From NCBI GenBank assembly GCA_963818445.1, contig CAWFSG010000021.1, positions 62,001-126,000 of the forward strand: a DNA stretch of 64,000 bases, read 5' to 3'. Position numbers and translations under genes: made by a program. The notes below the pieces were generated by a model. The model made no database searches, was not told the origin of the DNA, and worked only from the letters and a program-made list of their open reading frames with translations. Shown in pieces: positions 46,050-54,441 of this stretch. The DNA comes from Prado023 sp963818445. GTDB lineage: Bacteria > Actinomycetota > Actinomycetes > S36-B12 > CAIYMF01. Each line of letters begins with the position of its first letter. The stretch's first letter is position 1.

Positions 46050-46264
46050 TCGGTCGGGCCGATGGAGGCGCCCCCACCCGCGACCGGGTCCACACCTGGA
46101 GCCGGTGCGGTGGCCGGGATGCGGCCGACACCAGCACACGTGGACCCCGCGATGTGGTAGCAGTCGATGCACAGCCACAGGGCGGCGATCTCGAAGTCGG
46201 CGTCCCCGCCGCAGCGCGCGCAGGGCAGCGGGGGCGCGCTGACGGTGGGCGGGGCCTCGGGCAT
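46037..46264 (-). CDS. Small zinc-ribbon protein
   Basis: 75 aa. Two CxxC pairs, PCARCGGDADFEIAALW and LCIDCYHIAGSTC, form a likely zinc ribbon; the rest is Pro/Ala/Gly-rich. The ATG at 46264 is the first sensible start. It overlaps the FUSC stop region by 13 nt in convergent direction. The family occurs as small stand-alone proteins of unknown function. Confidence 0.65.
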   Translation of the reverse strand: MPEAPPTVSAPPLPCARCGGDADFEIAALWLCIDCYHIAGSTCAGVGRIPATAPAPGVDPVAGGGASIGPTDQVC

Positions 46265-46326
46265 GGGCCCATGCTCCCCACCCCATGCGGTGGGCGCAAC
46301 CCGTGGCGGTCGGGGTGCGGCGGTCC

Positions 46327-46332
46327 TACGAT
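46327..46332 (+). promoter_or_regulatory. -10 box of a leaderless promoter
   Basis: TACGAT ends 7 nt before ATG 46340 of the epimerase gene. Confidence 0.5.
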
Positions 46333-46339
46333 CGCGACC

Positions 46340-47311
46340 ATGAGGTACTTCGTGACCGGGGCGACCGGCTTCATCGGCGGTGTCGTCGTGCGCAAGCTCG
46401 TCCAGCGTGGTGACGACGTGGTCGCCGCTGTCCGGTACCCGGGCAGGGCCCGCCACCTCGCGGACCAGGGGGTCGAAGTGGTCCGCGGCGATGTGTCCGA
46501 CCGTGGCTCGCTCGTGTCCCCGATGCGTGGCGTGGACGGGGTGTTCCACATCGCGGGCTGGTACAAGGTCGGGGTCGACGACAGCGACGCGGCATGGGCG
46601 ACCAACGTCGACGGCACCCGCAACGTCCTGGACGTGATGGCCGAGTTGGGGATCAGCAAGGGCGTCTACACCTCGACGCTGGCGGTCAACTCCGACACGC
46701 ACGGGGTCGAGGTGGACGAGTCCTACCACTTCGTCGGCCGGCACCTGAGCGTCTACGACGCCACCAAGGCCGAGGCCCACCGGATCGCGCAGGCCCGGGT
46801 TGCCGGGGGACTGCCGCTGGTCATCGTGATGCCCGGACTGGTCTACGGCCCCGAGGACACCAGCAGCGTCCGCACGTCCCTGCGCAACCTGCTGCGCGGG
46901 CGCCTGCCCGCCGTGCCGACCGGCACCGCCTACTGCTGGGCCCACGTCGATGACATCGCCGATGCCCACATCCTCGCGATGGACACCGCGAGCGCCGGGG
47001 AGACCTACATCATCGCCGGGCAGCGGGCCACGCTCCTGGAGGGGATGCGCATGGCCGCCGAGGTGGCCGGCAAGCGTGCGCCGGTCGGGATCCCGGCGGG
47101 TGGGATGCGGGCGATGGCGCCCGTGACCGGCCTGCTGGGAAGGGTGCTGCCGCTGCCTGCGGAGTACTCAGCCGAGGGCCTGCGGGTCATCGCTGGCCCC
47201 ACGTACATCGGCTCCAACGCCAAGGCCCGCCGGGAGCTGGGCTACGACCCGCGTCCGCTGGAGGTCGGCTGGGCCGAGACGGTGCGCCACGAGATGGCCA
47301 CGATGGGCTGA
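46340..47311 (+). CDS. NAD-dependent epimerase/dehydratase family protein
   Basis: 323 aa extended SDR. NAD loop YFVTGATGFIGGVVVRKL, GDVSDRGSL, HIAGWYKVGVDD, and catalytic Tyr and Lys in SVYDATKAEAHRIAQ. A substrate-side region with GRLPAVPTG and WAHVDDIADAHILAM follows. Similar proteins include dihydroflavonol-reductase-like and hopanoid-associated enzymes; substrate not assigned. Confidence 0.85.
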   Translation: MRYFVTGATGFIGGVVVRKLVQRGDDVVAAVRYPGRARHLADQGVEVVRGDVSDRGSLVSPMRGVDGVFHIAGWYKVGVDDSDAAWATNVDGTRNVLDVMAELGISKGVYTSTLAVNSDTHGVEVDESYHFVGRHLSVYDATKAEAHRIAQARVAGGLPLVIVMPGLVYGPEDTSSVRTSLRNLLRGRLPAVPTGTAYCWAHVDDIADAHILAMDTASAGETYIIAGQRATLLEGMRMAAEVAGKRAPVGIPAGGMRAMAPVTGLLGRVLPLPAEYSAEGLRVIAGPTYIGSNAKARRELGYDPRPLEVGWAETVRHEMATMG

Positions 47312-47345
47312 GGCCCGTCGGCAGGTTGGGCGGCGTTCGGGCCCG

Positions 47346-47921
47346 TCAATGATGGGCGTTGTACACGACCCCACCGGCGGCCACATAGCGTCGCAGCACC
47401 GCGAGGCCCTGGTCGCGCATGACACCCGGAACCACCCTGATGCCGCGGTGGGCGAGCTGGTAGGAGTAGTCCGGCGGCGTGGGCCCCTCGTCGAACCCCA
47501 CTGTCGCGATGACATCCCCGGACGTCGTGGAGTACACGACCTCGCCCACTCCGGACCACACGACCGCACCCAGGCACATCGCGCACATCTGGCTGCTGCT
47601 GACCAGCTGGAGTCGTGGCTGTCCAGGGCTCCCGAGGTCGTAGGTCCCCAGGGATGCCTGCGCCAGCCCGATCGCGAGCACCTCCGCGTGAGCCAGGCTC
47701 GAGTTCTCGGGCACGACCCGGTTGACGCCCACCGAGACCAGCCGCCCGGACCCCTGCTCGAACACCGCGGCGGCGAACGGCCCGCCCGTGCCCCGGTCGA
47801 CGTTGCGCAAGGCCAGGTCGAGGACGAACTCCATCCGGTCGGTCACGTGGGCCTGCACGTCTGGGCGATCCACGTCGTTCACCCAGTCCGGCAGGCTGAT
47901 GGTCAGGGTCGTCGGCAGCAC
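47346..47921 (-). CDS. Nucleoside deaminase (CMP/dCMP deaminase fold)
   Basis: 191 aa. Zinc site: His and Glu in LAHAEVLAIGLAQ and the two Cys in SQMCAMCLGAVVWSG, the pattern of cytidine/guanine deaminases. The pre-Cys residue is Met, not the usual Pro. A short N-terminal part precedes the core. GTG 47921 has AGAGGGGAG 7 nt upstream and is preferred to GTG 47951. Substrate (guanine, cytosine, tRNA adenosine) not determined. Confidence 0.8.
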   Translation of the reverse strand: MLPTTLTISLPDWVNDVDRPDVQAHVTDRMEFVLDLALRNVDRGTGGPFAAAVFEQGSGRLVSVGVNRVVPENSSLAHAEVLAIGLAQASLGTYDLGSPGQPRLQLVSSSQMCAMCLGAVVWSGVGEVVYSTTSGDVIATVGFDEGPTPPDYSYQLAHRGIRVVPGVMRDQGLAVLRRYVAAGGVVYNAHH

Positions 47922-47964
47922 CCGTGGCTCCCCTCTGCGTCGGGTCGACACTACGCCGTCGCGC

Positions 47965-50634
47965 TCAGCCGCCGATGTCCAGCAGGCCAGCGCTGCCCAG
48001 GGCCTGGGCCAGGCCTCCGCGGGAGCGGACCCCCAGCTTCCGGTAGACCTTGCCCAGATGGAACTCCACCGTCTTCACCGACAGGAAGAGAGCGCCGCCG
48101 ACCTGCGCGTTCGACAGGCCGCGTGCCACCTCGAGGGCGACCCGGAGCTCCTGGGGGGTCAGTTCGGCGTCGACCCCGCCCGACGCGGGATCCTGCGGGG
48201 TCGTGCGCTCACCCGACGCGATCAGCTCGCGGTGGGCGCGCGCCGCCCAGGGACGCGCGCCCACGTAGTTGAAGGCCTCGTCCGCGGCCATGAGGTGGGT
48301 CCGCGACAGGCGTCGACGGCGGGTCCGGCGCAGGTGCTCGCCGAGGTGCAGGTGCGTGCGCGCCTGCTCGAAGACCTCCGCGGTGCGATCGAACTCCTCC
48401 AGTGCATGGGTGAGGAGTTCCTCTGCGTCGGCACGCTGGGTCAATGCGCGGCACCGTGCGACGAGGGCCTTGCCCAGGGGGTCGACGAGCCCCTCGACCC
48501 TCGCCTCTACCTCGTCTGTCACTGCTGCGGCCGTCCGTCGGTCGCCCACCTCGACCAATGCTTCCACCAGGTCGACCAGCCCGGCGATCACGGCGTCGCG
48601 GCAGCCTCGCCCCAGGAAGGGGACCGCCCGCAGCGCGCCCAGGACGCTGACGGCCTCCTCCGGACGGCCCATCGTCAGGGCGAGCGCGCCGCGTGCCTGC
48701 GTGACCCAGAGCTCGAGCCAGGGTGAGGCGCGCCTGGCGAATGCCCGCTGGGCGCCGGAGAGGTGGATCCGGGTGGCCTCCTCGTCCCCGCGGTAGGCGT
48801 ACAGGCAGGCGAGCCGGGCCTCGTCGACGCCCTCCGGGTACCCCAGCGCGTGGAGGATCGCGATCTCGTGGGTGAGCAGGGAGATCGCACGGTCCCAGCC
48901 ACCCTCCCGCCGGACGCGCTCGGCGCCGAAGAAGTCCGCGTACACCTGATCGATGGGCCGGTCATGGGCACGGAGCAACTGGTCCATCTGGCGGAACCGG
49001 GAACGCGCGGCTGAGTCGTCCTCGCCGAGCCATCCCGGGATGACGGCCCACCCGGTCAGCAGGTCGGTGGACAGGGCGGCCGGGTCGAGGCCTGCGCTGA
49101 GCTCCGCGGCGCGGCGTAGCGCCTGGACGGCCGGCTCGTTGCGGCCGAGGAACATCAGGGCGCTGCCCATCGCCGAGAGCAGGACCCAGTCGTCTCCCCT
49201 GGAGGCCGGGCCCATCACCGTGATGAGCCGGTCGAGGAGGGTGAGGTCCGCGTTCTCCATGGCGGTCCACGTCAGCCGGCTGAGGAGCTCGGTGGCCAGT
49301 TGGGGGTCCACGTGCTCGCGGTCCACCCCGTTGAGCAACCGGAGCAGCGTGGCGGGGTCGGCGCCGTGCAGGTTGTCGGCGATCACGAAGGTCGCGCGAG
49401 CCTGCAGGTTCGGGGCGGGCCCAGTGGCAAGCACCTGGGTCGCCAGGCGCACCGCGTTCTCGGAGTCCGCGCTGTTCTCCGCCGCCAGCACGAGCCGGCG
49501 CTGGCGGTCGGCCGGGTCCGGTGACAGGTCGGCGCTGAGCTGGGCCACGAGGCCGGCCCGCCCGGGCGCGTCGGGGGCGAGCCAGACGGCGGCCGCCTCA
49601 AGCTCTGCGGCGATCTCCTCGTCGGGACCGGCCGACCCCAGCGCCCGGTGCCGCAGCCCGCGAACATCGCGACGCGTGCGCAGCACCTCTCCGAGGGCGG
49701 CGTGCGATTCCCTCGTCCATTGGCTCGGGGCCGCCCCATGCACGGCGGCGCGGGCCAACGGGTGCACGAAGCGTGGAACCCGGTCCAGGTGCACGAGTCC
49801 GCGACGTTCCGCCGGAAGCAGCGCCCCCAGATCCAGGCCGAGAACCTGCAGCCCGGCCACGATGACGGTCGGGTCTGCGGTGTCGTCGGCGGCCAGGAGG
49901 GTCAGGGCCCGCCTGCCCTCGTCGTCCAGGGCCCCCCACCCCGCGGCATAGCGCACCTGAACCGCGTGATCCACCGGAACGGGGGACGGCAGCGGGTGGC
50001 GGCCGGCCAGCTCCTGGGGCGAGAGCAGGTCGCGCACGCCGGTCAGCGCGAGGGGCACCCCGGCGAGCTCCCGGGCGACGTGGCCGGCGACGTCGGTCGG
50101 CATCTCCGGGGCGGACTGGTACAGCAGCGCGATGGACTGCTCGATCGTGAGGGGTTCGAGGTGGATCCGTGGGAAGTGGTCGAAGGGCGTGTCGCTGGCG
50201 CCGCTCGTCCGACAGGCGAGCAGCACGGCGACGGGGTCCGCCAGCAGCCTCCTGCACGCGAAGGCCAGGGCTCCCATCGACTGGTCATCGAGCCACTGGA
50301 TGTCGTCGACCAGGAGGGCGAGCGGCCTGGAACGGCTCGAGTGGGTGAGCGCCTCGAGGAACGTGGCCGGGGACGTTGACTGGTCGGCCCGCCGACCCAG
50401 GAGGCCGAGCATGAGGTCCAGCGCGGAGGAGGGGATACCCGACTCCGACTCGACGGCTGTGAACCGCACGACTGCCATCGCGTGCGCGGTGGCCTGGGTC
50501 TCCGCCACGTCGAGGAGGGCGGTCTTGCCGATCCCCGGGTCGCCACTGATGCGCAGCACCGTCGCCCGGTCGTTGCGGGCGCGGCGCAGTGCCTCCCCGA
50601 TCAGATGGATCTCCCCGTCGCGACCGACGAGCAT
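47965..50634 (-). CDS. LAL-type LuxR-family transcriptional regulator
   Basis: 889 aa. N-terminal AAA-type ATPase (Walker A ISGDPGIGKTALLDVAE at about 30-46; Walker B LALLVDDIQWLDD), a long helical-repeat middle, and a C-terminal LuxR HTH (LTPQELRVALEVARGLSNAQVGGALFLSVKTVEFHLGKVYRKLGV, about 825-870). Such proteins activate secondary-metabolism or sugar genes after ligand and ATP binding. ATG 50634 follows TACGGT by 6 nt. Divergent from the secreted repeat protein, an obvious candidate target. Confidence 0.88.
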   Translation of the reverse strand: MLVGRDGEIHLIGEALRRARNDRATVLRISGDPGIGKTALLDVAETQATAHAMAVVRFTAVESESGIPSSALDLMLGLLGRRADQSTSPATFLEALTHSSRSRPLALLVDDIQWLDDQSMGALAFACRRLLADPVAVLLACRTSGASDTPFDHFPRIHLEPLTIEQSIALLYQSAPEMPTDVAGHVARELAGVPLALTGVRDLLSPQELAGRHPLPSPVPVDHAVQVRYAAGWGALDDEGRRALTLLAADDTADPTVIVAGLQVLGLDLGALLPAERRGLVHLDRVPRFVHPLARAAVHGAAPSQWTRESHAALGEVLRTRRDVRGLRHRALGSAGPDEEIAAELEAAAVWLAPDAPGRAGLVAQLSADLSPDPADRQRRLVLAAENSADSENAVRLATQVLATGPAPNLQARATFVIADNLHGADPATLLRLLNGVDREHVDPQLATELLSRLTWTAMENADLTLLDRLITVMGPASRGDDWVLLSAMGSALMFLGRNEPAVQALRRAAELSAGLDPAALSTDLLTGWAVIPGWLGEDDSAARSRFRQMDQLLRAHDRPIDQVYADFFGAERVRREGGWDRAISLLTHEIAILHALGYPEGVDEARLACLYAYRGDEEATRIHLSGAQRAFARRASPWLELWVTQARGALALTMGRPEEAVSVLGALRAVPFLGRGCRDAVIAGLVDLVEALVEVGDRRTAAAVTDEVEARVEGLVDPLGKALVARCRALTQRADAEELLTHALEEFDRTAEVFEQARTHLHLGEHLRRTRRRRLSRTHLMAADEAFNYVGARPWAARAHRELIASGERTTPQDPASGGVDAELTPQELRVALEVARGLSNAQVGGALFLSVKTVEFHLGKVYRKLGVRSRGGLAQALGSAGLLDIGG

Positions 50635-50640
50635 GCGCCG

Positions 50641-50646
50641 ACCGTA
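50641..50646 (-). promoter_or_regulatory. -10 box of the LAL regulator promoter
   Basis: On the minus strand TACGGT ends 6 nt before ATG 50634. Confidence 0.45.
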
Positions 50647-50777
50647 GCAGCGGGGCCCTCCGGATGGCTACGACGGAATCAGTCGCGGGACTAGGGGAAC
50701 CCCTGATGCGGAGCCGCAGGAACTCGGACGACTCTGTGCCATCAGCCGCACGTTCCACCGTCCTGGAAGGCAAATAC

Positions 50778-51323
50778 ATGAACAGAACGCTGAACCGGGT
50801 CGCTGTCACCGCGTCCTGCCTGATGCTCGCCGGGTTCGCAGGCGCCTCAACGGTATCCGCAGCGCCAAGCCTGGCCCCGCGCCACCAGGCCTCGTCGAGG
50901 GTTGCGCCGGAGCCCGGCCCGGTGGCGACGGCTGACTCAGCCAGCGGGTGCGGTGCGGGGCGGTTCGCCGCCAACTGCGCAGCACCGGCCGGGGTGCCGG
51001 TCCCCGCTCAGGGTCCGGCGGCTGCGCGTCGGGCGATGGAGTCCGATGCTCGCGCCGCGGTGGCGGCGGTGGCCCCGGTACCGGCGGTGGCCCCGGTGCC
51101 GGTGCAGGTCCCGGCGGCTGCGCGTCGGGCGATGGAGTCCGATGCTCGCGCCGCGGTGGCGGCGGTGGCCCCGGTGACGGTGCAGGTCCCGGCGGCTGCG
51201 CGTCGGGCGATGGAGTCCGACGCTCGCGCCCAGATGGCTGCGGCGTCGACTGCGGGCCTCGAGCCCGGCGCCCCGGTGCCGCACGGGGCCAGGGCGGCCC
51301 TGGAGGCTGAGATGGGTCAGTAG
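50778..51323 (+). CDS. Secreted Ala-rich repeat protein
   Basis: 181 aa. Signal peptide (NRTLNRVAVTASCLMLAGFAGASTVSA, cut near residue 29), then three near-identical units of PAAARRAMESDARAAVAAV separated by Val/Pro-rich spacers, the third diverging to DARAQMAAASTAG; a partial echo (HGARAALEAEM) ends the protein. Each unit is a predicted amphipathic helix. GGAAGG lies 7 nt before ATG 50778. No known family. Divergent from the LAL regulator and followed by a strong hairpin. Confidence 0.75.
   Translation: MNRTLNRVAVTASCLMLAGFAGASTVSAAPSLAPRHQASSRVAPEPGPVATADSASGCGAGRFAANCAAPAGVPVPAQGPAAARRAMESDARAAVAAVAPVPAVAPVPVQVPAAARRAMESDARAAVAAVAPVTVQVPAAARRAMESDARAQMAAASTAGLEPGAPVPHGARAALEAEMGQ
51015..51240 (+). 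repeat. Tandem DNA repeats in the secreted protein gene
   Basis: Three near-identical blocks begin at 51015, 51111 and 51189 (spacing 96 then 78 bp), each carrying about 45-60 bp of conserved sequence from CCGGCGGCTGCGCGTCGGGC onward. The different spacing reflects a variable Val/Pro spacer. Confidence 0.85.
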
Positions 51324-51354
51324 CGGCCGGAGGCTGCGGGGACGTCTGATCGAA

Positions 51355-51402
51355 CAATCTGGTGGGTTGTTGCTGCAAGAGGAGCAACAACCCACCAGAT
51401 TG
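51355..51402 (+). terminator. Perfect 20-bp stem-loop after the secreted repeat protein gene
   Basis: Arms 51355-51374 and 51383-51402 are perfectly complementary (CAATCTGGTGGGTTGTTGCT and its complement) around an 8-nt loop. It lies 31 nt past the stop. Longer than most intrinsic terminators and without a T-run. Confidence 0.6.
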
Positions 51403-51499
51403 CGCACGACAGGGGCGGATTTGGGAACCTACGCGAGCGTAACTTACGCTGGGATCCTCGATGGTGAGAGGTGCCCGTGGCACCCGGCAGGAGTTCGTG

Positions 51500-52225
51500 A
51501 TGACTGGTGGCACCCGGAGCGCCCACACTGGGCGGATGGATCCTGACGCGGCCGCCGCGCCCCACGGCGACGCCCCGACCGTCCACGGGGTTGCGGCGCT
51601 GAAGCCCAGGCTGCGCGGATGGCTGCACTTCGGGGCAGCCCCCCTGGCGTTCGTCCTCGGCCTGGTCCTCATGGTGATCACGCCCACGGTCGGACTGCGC
51701 GCGGCCGTCGCGGTCTACGTCCTGACCACCGTCCTGCTGTTCGGGGTCAGCGCTGCGTACCACCTGGGTGCCGGTTCGGCGCGGGTCAACGAGTTCCTGC
51801 ACAAGCTCGACCACGCCAACATCTACCTGTTCATCGCCGGCTCGTACACGCCCTTCGCGGCAGCCCTGCCCTCCGCGACTCTGCGGTGGACGATCCTCGC
51901 GCTGGTGTGGGGGATCGCCCTGGTCGGGCTGATCGTCCGAGTCGCCTGGACATCGGCCCCGCGCTGGCTGGTGACCGGTTCCTACCTCGCGCTGGGCTGG
52001 GTCGCGATCTTCTTCCTCCCCGCCTTCTACCGGGACCTCGGTGCTGCCACCGTCGCGCTGCTGGCGATCGGCGGCGTCCTGTACTCCATCGGGGGCGTCG
52101 TCTACGCCCGGAAGAAGCCCAACCCGCACCCCGAGTGGTTCGGGTTCCACGAGCTCTTCCACGCCTTCACGATCGCGGCGTACCTGGTGCAGTACGTCGC
52201 CGTGGCAATGGTCGTCACCTCCTGA
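51500..52225 (+). CDS. Hemolysin III family membrane protein
   Basis: 241 aa with seven helices. Family residues: SAAYHLGAGSARVNEFLHKLDHANIYLFIAGSYTPF and HELFHAFTIAAYLVQY, the metal-binding His set shared with PAQR receptors. ATG 51500 has AGGAG 7 nt upstream; ATG 51536 with CACACT before it is an alternative leaderless start. Role in bacteria not established. Its 3' end is tandemly duplicated. Confidence 0.85.
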   Translation: MTGGTRSAHTGRMDPDAAAAPHGDAPTVHGVAALKPRLRGWLHFGAAPLAFVLGLVLMVITPTVGLRAAVAVYVLTTVLLFGVSAAYHLGAGSARVNEFLHKLDHANIYLFIAGSYTPFAAALPSATLRWTILALVWGIALVGLIVRVAWTSAPRWLVTGSYLALGWVAIFFLPAFYRDLGAATVALLAIGGVLYSIGGVVYARKKPNPHPEWFGFHELFHAFTIAAYLVQYVAVAMVVTS

Positions 52226-52259
52226 TGGTCGCCGTGGCGATGGTCGTCACCTCCTGACG
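52196..52259 (+). repeat. 32-bp tandem duplication spanning the hemolysin III stop codon
   Basis: Unit GTCGCCGTGGCAATGGTCGT... (52196-52227) is repeated at 52228-52259 with two mismatches. The unit contains the last codons (VAVAMVVTS) and TGA, so the second copy lies just outside the gene. Confidence 0.85.
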
Positions 52260-52329
52260 GTCGGCGGCGCGCGCTCGCGGTGGCCTAGCATGGCCACGGT
52301 CGTGCACACCCCGCCCAGGAGGTCCATCG

Positions 52330-54402
52330 ATGGTTGAGGTCAAGCCCGCATGGACCTTCGTCCGGGAGCGGCGCTACCTCGCGCTGCGCACCGGTGTGGC
52401 GACGGCGGTGGCCAGCGTCGGGCCGTCCTTCGCCCGGGGACTGCTGCCCCGCTCCACCACCGACCAGGCGATGGTCACCGGAGCCACGGCGGCCTACGCC
52501 CTGGGCTTCTCCGCCCTGGGGCTGTCGACCGCTGAGGCCGTCTCGGAGATCATCGTGATGAACCGGCAGGGCGGGGACCCGGAGAACATCGCGCTGGCGG
52601 CCTCGGCGATCGTCGCCGCCGCCGGACTCGCGGTGGTCGCCGCGGTCCCGGATGACCATACCGTCTCCCTGCCGCTGGCCACCGCCCAGTCCGTGGCACG
52701 CGTGATGACGGTCGGGGCCGCGGCCGGGTGCGCTCGTCGTGGGCTCGGATCGGATCCTCGACCGTGTCGTCGCCGAGCGTGCCCTGCCCGTGAACCTCGC
52801 GATCGCCGGGGCGCTCGGAGCCGCCATGGGCGGGCTGACCATCGCGTTGCGCAACAAGCGCGCGCACAGGCACGGCGAGGGGCGCCCTGCCGAGCGCAAG
52901 GCCGTCGCCGTTGAGCGCAACCCGAAACAGCTGGGTCGGTCGGTGGCCATGGGTGGGGCCGTCGCCGGCGGGCTGGTCGCGCTGGCCGGCGTCCAGTTCG
53001 GCATCGCCGAGGGAACCCCGCTCCTGGTGTCGAAGCTGATGGGTCGCCCGGCGAACCCGGTGACCCCGCTGGTCGGGCACGTCGCGGCCGCCTCGGTGCT
53101 GGCCGTGACGGGGGCCGTGGCCTGCTCAACCGGGTCCGGTGGCACGTGATGCGCACCGACGACATCGTGGAGCCGGCCTACCCCGACGCGCCCACCAACC
53201 CGCACGTGACCGCCGGGCCCAACAGCGTCGTGGCGTTCGACGCGATCGGCAAGGAGGGCCGGCGCTTCGTGCTCATGGCCCTGACCCCCGAGCAGATCAC
53301 GGCGGTGATGGGCGAGCCGGCGAAGTCCCCGGTGCGAGCAGTCGCCGGCTTCGGCAGCGCGTCGACCGCGCAGGAACGGGCGAAGATCGCGCTGGCGGAG
53401 CTCGAGCGCCTGGGTGGCTTCGAGCGCTCGTTGATCGTGGTGGCCGCGCCCACGGGGGTCGGCTACGTCAACTACTCGTTCGCTGAGGCCGTCGAGTACC
53501 TGACGAGGGGGGACTGCGCGATCGTGGTCCCGCAGTACGCCCTGGTGCCCAGTGCGCTGGCCCTGAAGGAGACGCGCGAGGGCGAGGCACAGCAGGAGCT
53601 GATCCTGGCCGGCATCCGCGACCGGGTCGCGGGGATGCCCGAGGGCAGCCGTCCGCGGGTCGTCCAGTTCGGCGAGAGCCTGGGTGCGGAGGTCGCCCTC
53701 GATGTGGCGGCTGCTGGGACGCAGCGCTTCGAGGAGCTCGGCGTCGACCGGGGCCTCTACCTCGGCACGCCGTTCCGCACCTCCCTGTGGGTGCGCTGGT
53801 TCTCCGAGCGGGCCCTGTCCGATCCGAAGGGCCTGATCGGACTGGTCTCGCAGGCCAGCGAGATCGCCGACCTCCCCGAGTCCGCGCGGCACGTGATGGT
53901 CGTGCACCACGACGACCCGATCAACAAGTTCGACTACGCCGCACTGGTGCGCGCCCCCTGGTGGATGGGCCCGCCGGAGACCCGTCCCCCCGGGGTCCCG
54001 CGCGAGACCGCCTTCCGGCCGGTCATCACGTTCATCATCACGTTGATCGACCTCAAGAACGGCATGAACTCCAAGCCGGGGCAGTTCGTCCGCCAGGGCC
54101 ACGACTACCGGATCGAGCTGCGCGAGGCCGTCCAGCGCGCCTACGTCCTGCCCGCCACCGAGGAGCAGGCCGAGGCCATCGAGGCGGCCCTGCGCGACAA
54201 CGAGCGCGAGTGGGCGACTCGGCGGATGGTCGCCTCCCGCTTCGCGTCAGCCCGGGACGCGGTCAAGGCGCAGTTCGCCCGCTGGGGCCAGGACTCCGAC
54301 TCCATGGACCTCGACGGGCTGACCGCCGCCGAGCTGGCCCGGGGTGGGGCGGCCCGGGGGGACGCCCCTGCACCGGCTGACTCAGGCGCGCGCCAGGAGT
54401 AG
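52330..54402 (+). pseudogene. Abhydrolase_9 family membrane hydrolase, split by two frameshifts
   Basis: ATG 52330 has AGGAGG 6 nt upstream. Reading starts as a membrane protein (RYLALRTGVATAVASVGPSFARGLLPRSTTDQAM), then an extra T at 52729 moves the true sequence to the next frame (ALVVGSDRILDRVVAERALP...), and a missing base near 53119 moves it back (GLLNRVRWHVMRTDDIVEPAYPD). Corrected, it would encode about 690 aa: an N-terminal multi-helix region and a C-terminal alpha/beta hydrolase with nucleophile QFGESLGAEV, the layout of Abhydrolase_9. As written, no full product is made. Confidence 0.8.
53149..54402 (+). CDS. Catalytic C-terminal part of the Abhydrolase_9 protein (possibly translated alone)
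   Basis: 417 aa from ATG 53149. Contains the SSASTAQERAK-type segment, VVAAPTGVGYVNYSF, serine elbow VQFGESLGAEVALDVA, VVHHDDPINKFDY (acid) and the C-terminal ELREAVQRAYVLPATEEQ. It has no membrane helices of its own. Whether it is expressed without the upstream part depends on whether the frameshifts are real. Confidence 0.6.
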   Translation: MRTDDIVEPAYPDAPTNPHVTAGPNSVVAFDAIGKEGRRFVLMALTPEQITAVMGEPAKSPVRAVAGFGSASTAQERAKIALAELERLGGFERSLIVVAAPTGVGYVNYSFAEAVEYLTRGDCAIVVPQYALVPSALALKETREGEAQQELILAGIRDRVAGMPEGSRPRVVQFGESLGAEVALDVAAAGTQRFEELGVDRGLYLGTPFRTSLWVRWFSERALSDPKGLIGLVSQASEIADLPESARHVMVVHHDDPINKFDYAALVRAPWWMGPPETRPPGVPRETAFRPVITFIITLIDLKNGMNSKPGQFVRQGHDYRIELREAVQRAYVLPATEEQAEAIEAALRDNEREWATRRMVASRFASARDAVKAQFARWGQDSDSMDLDGLTAAELARGGAARGDAPAPADSGARQE

Positions 54403-54441
54403 CGTCCTGGGGCGAGCTCGAGATCGTCCAGGAGGCTGTTG

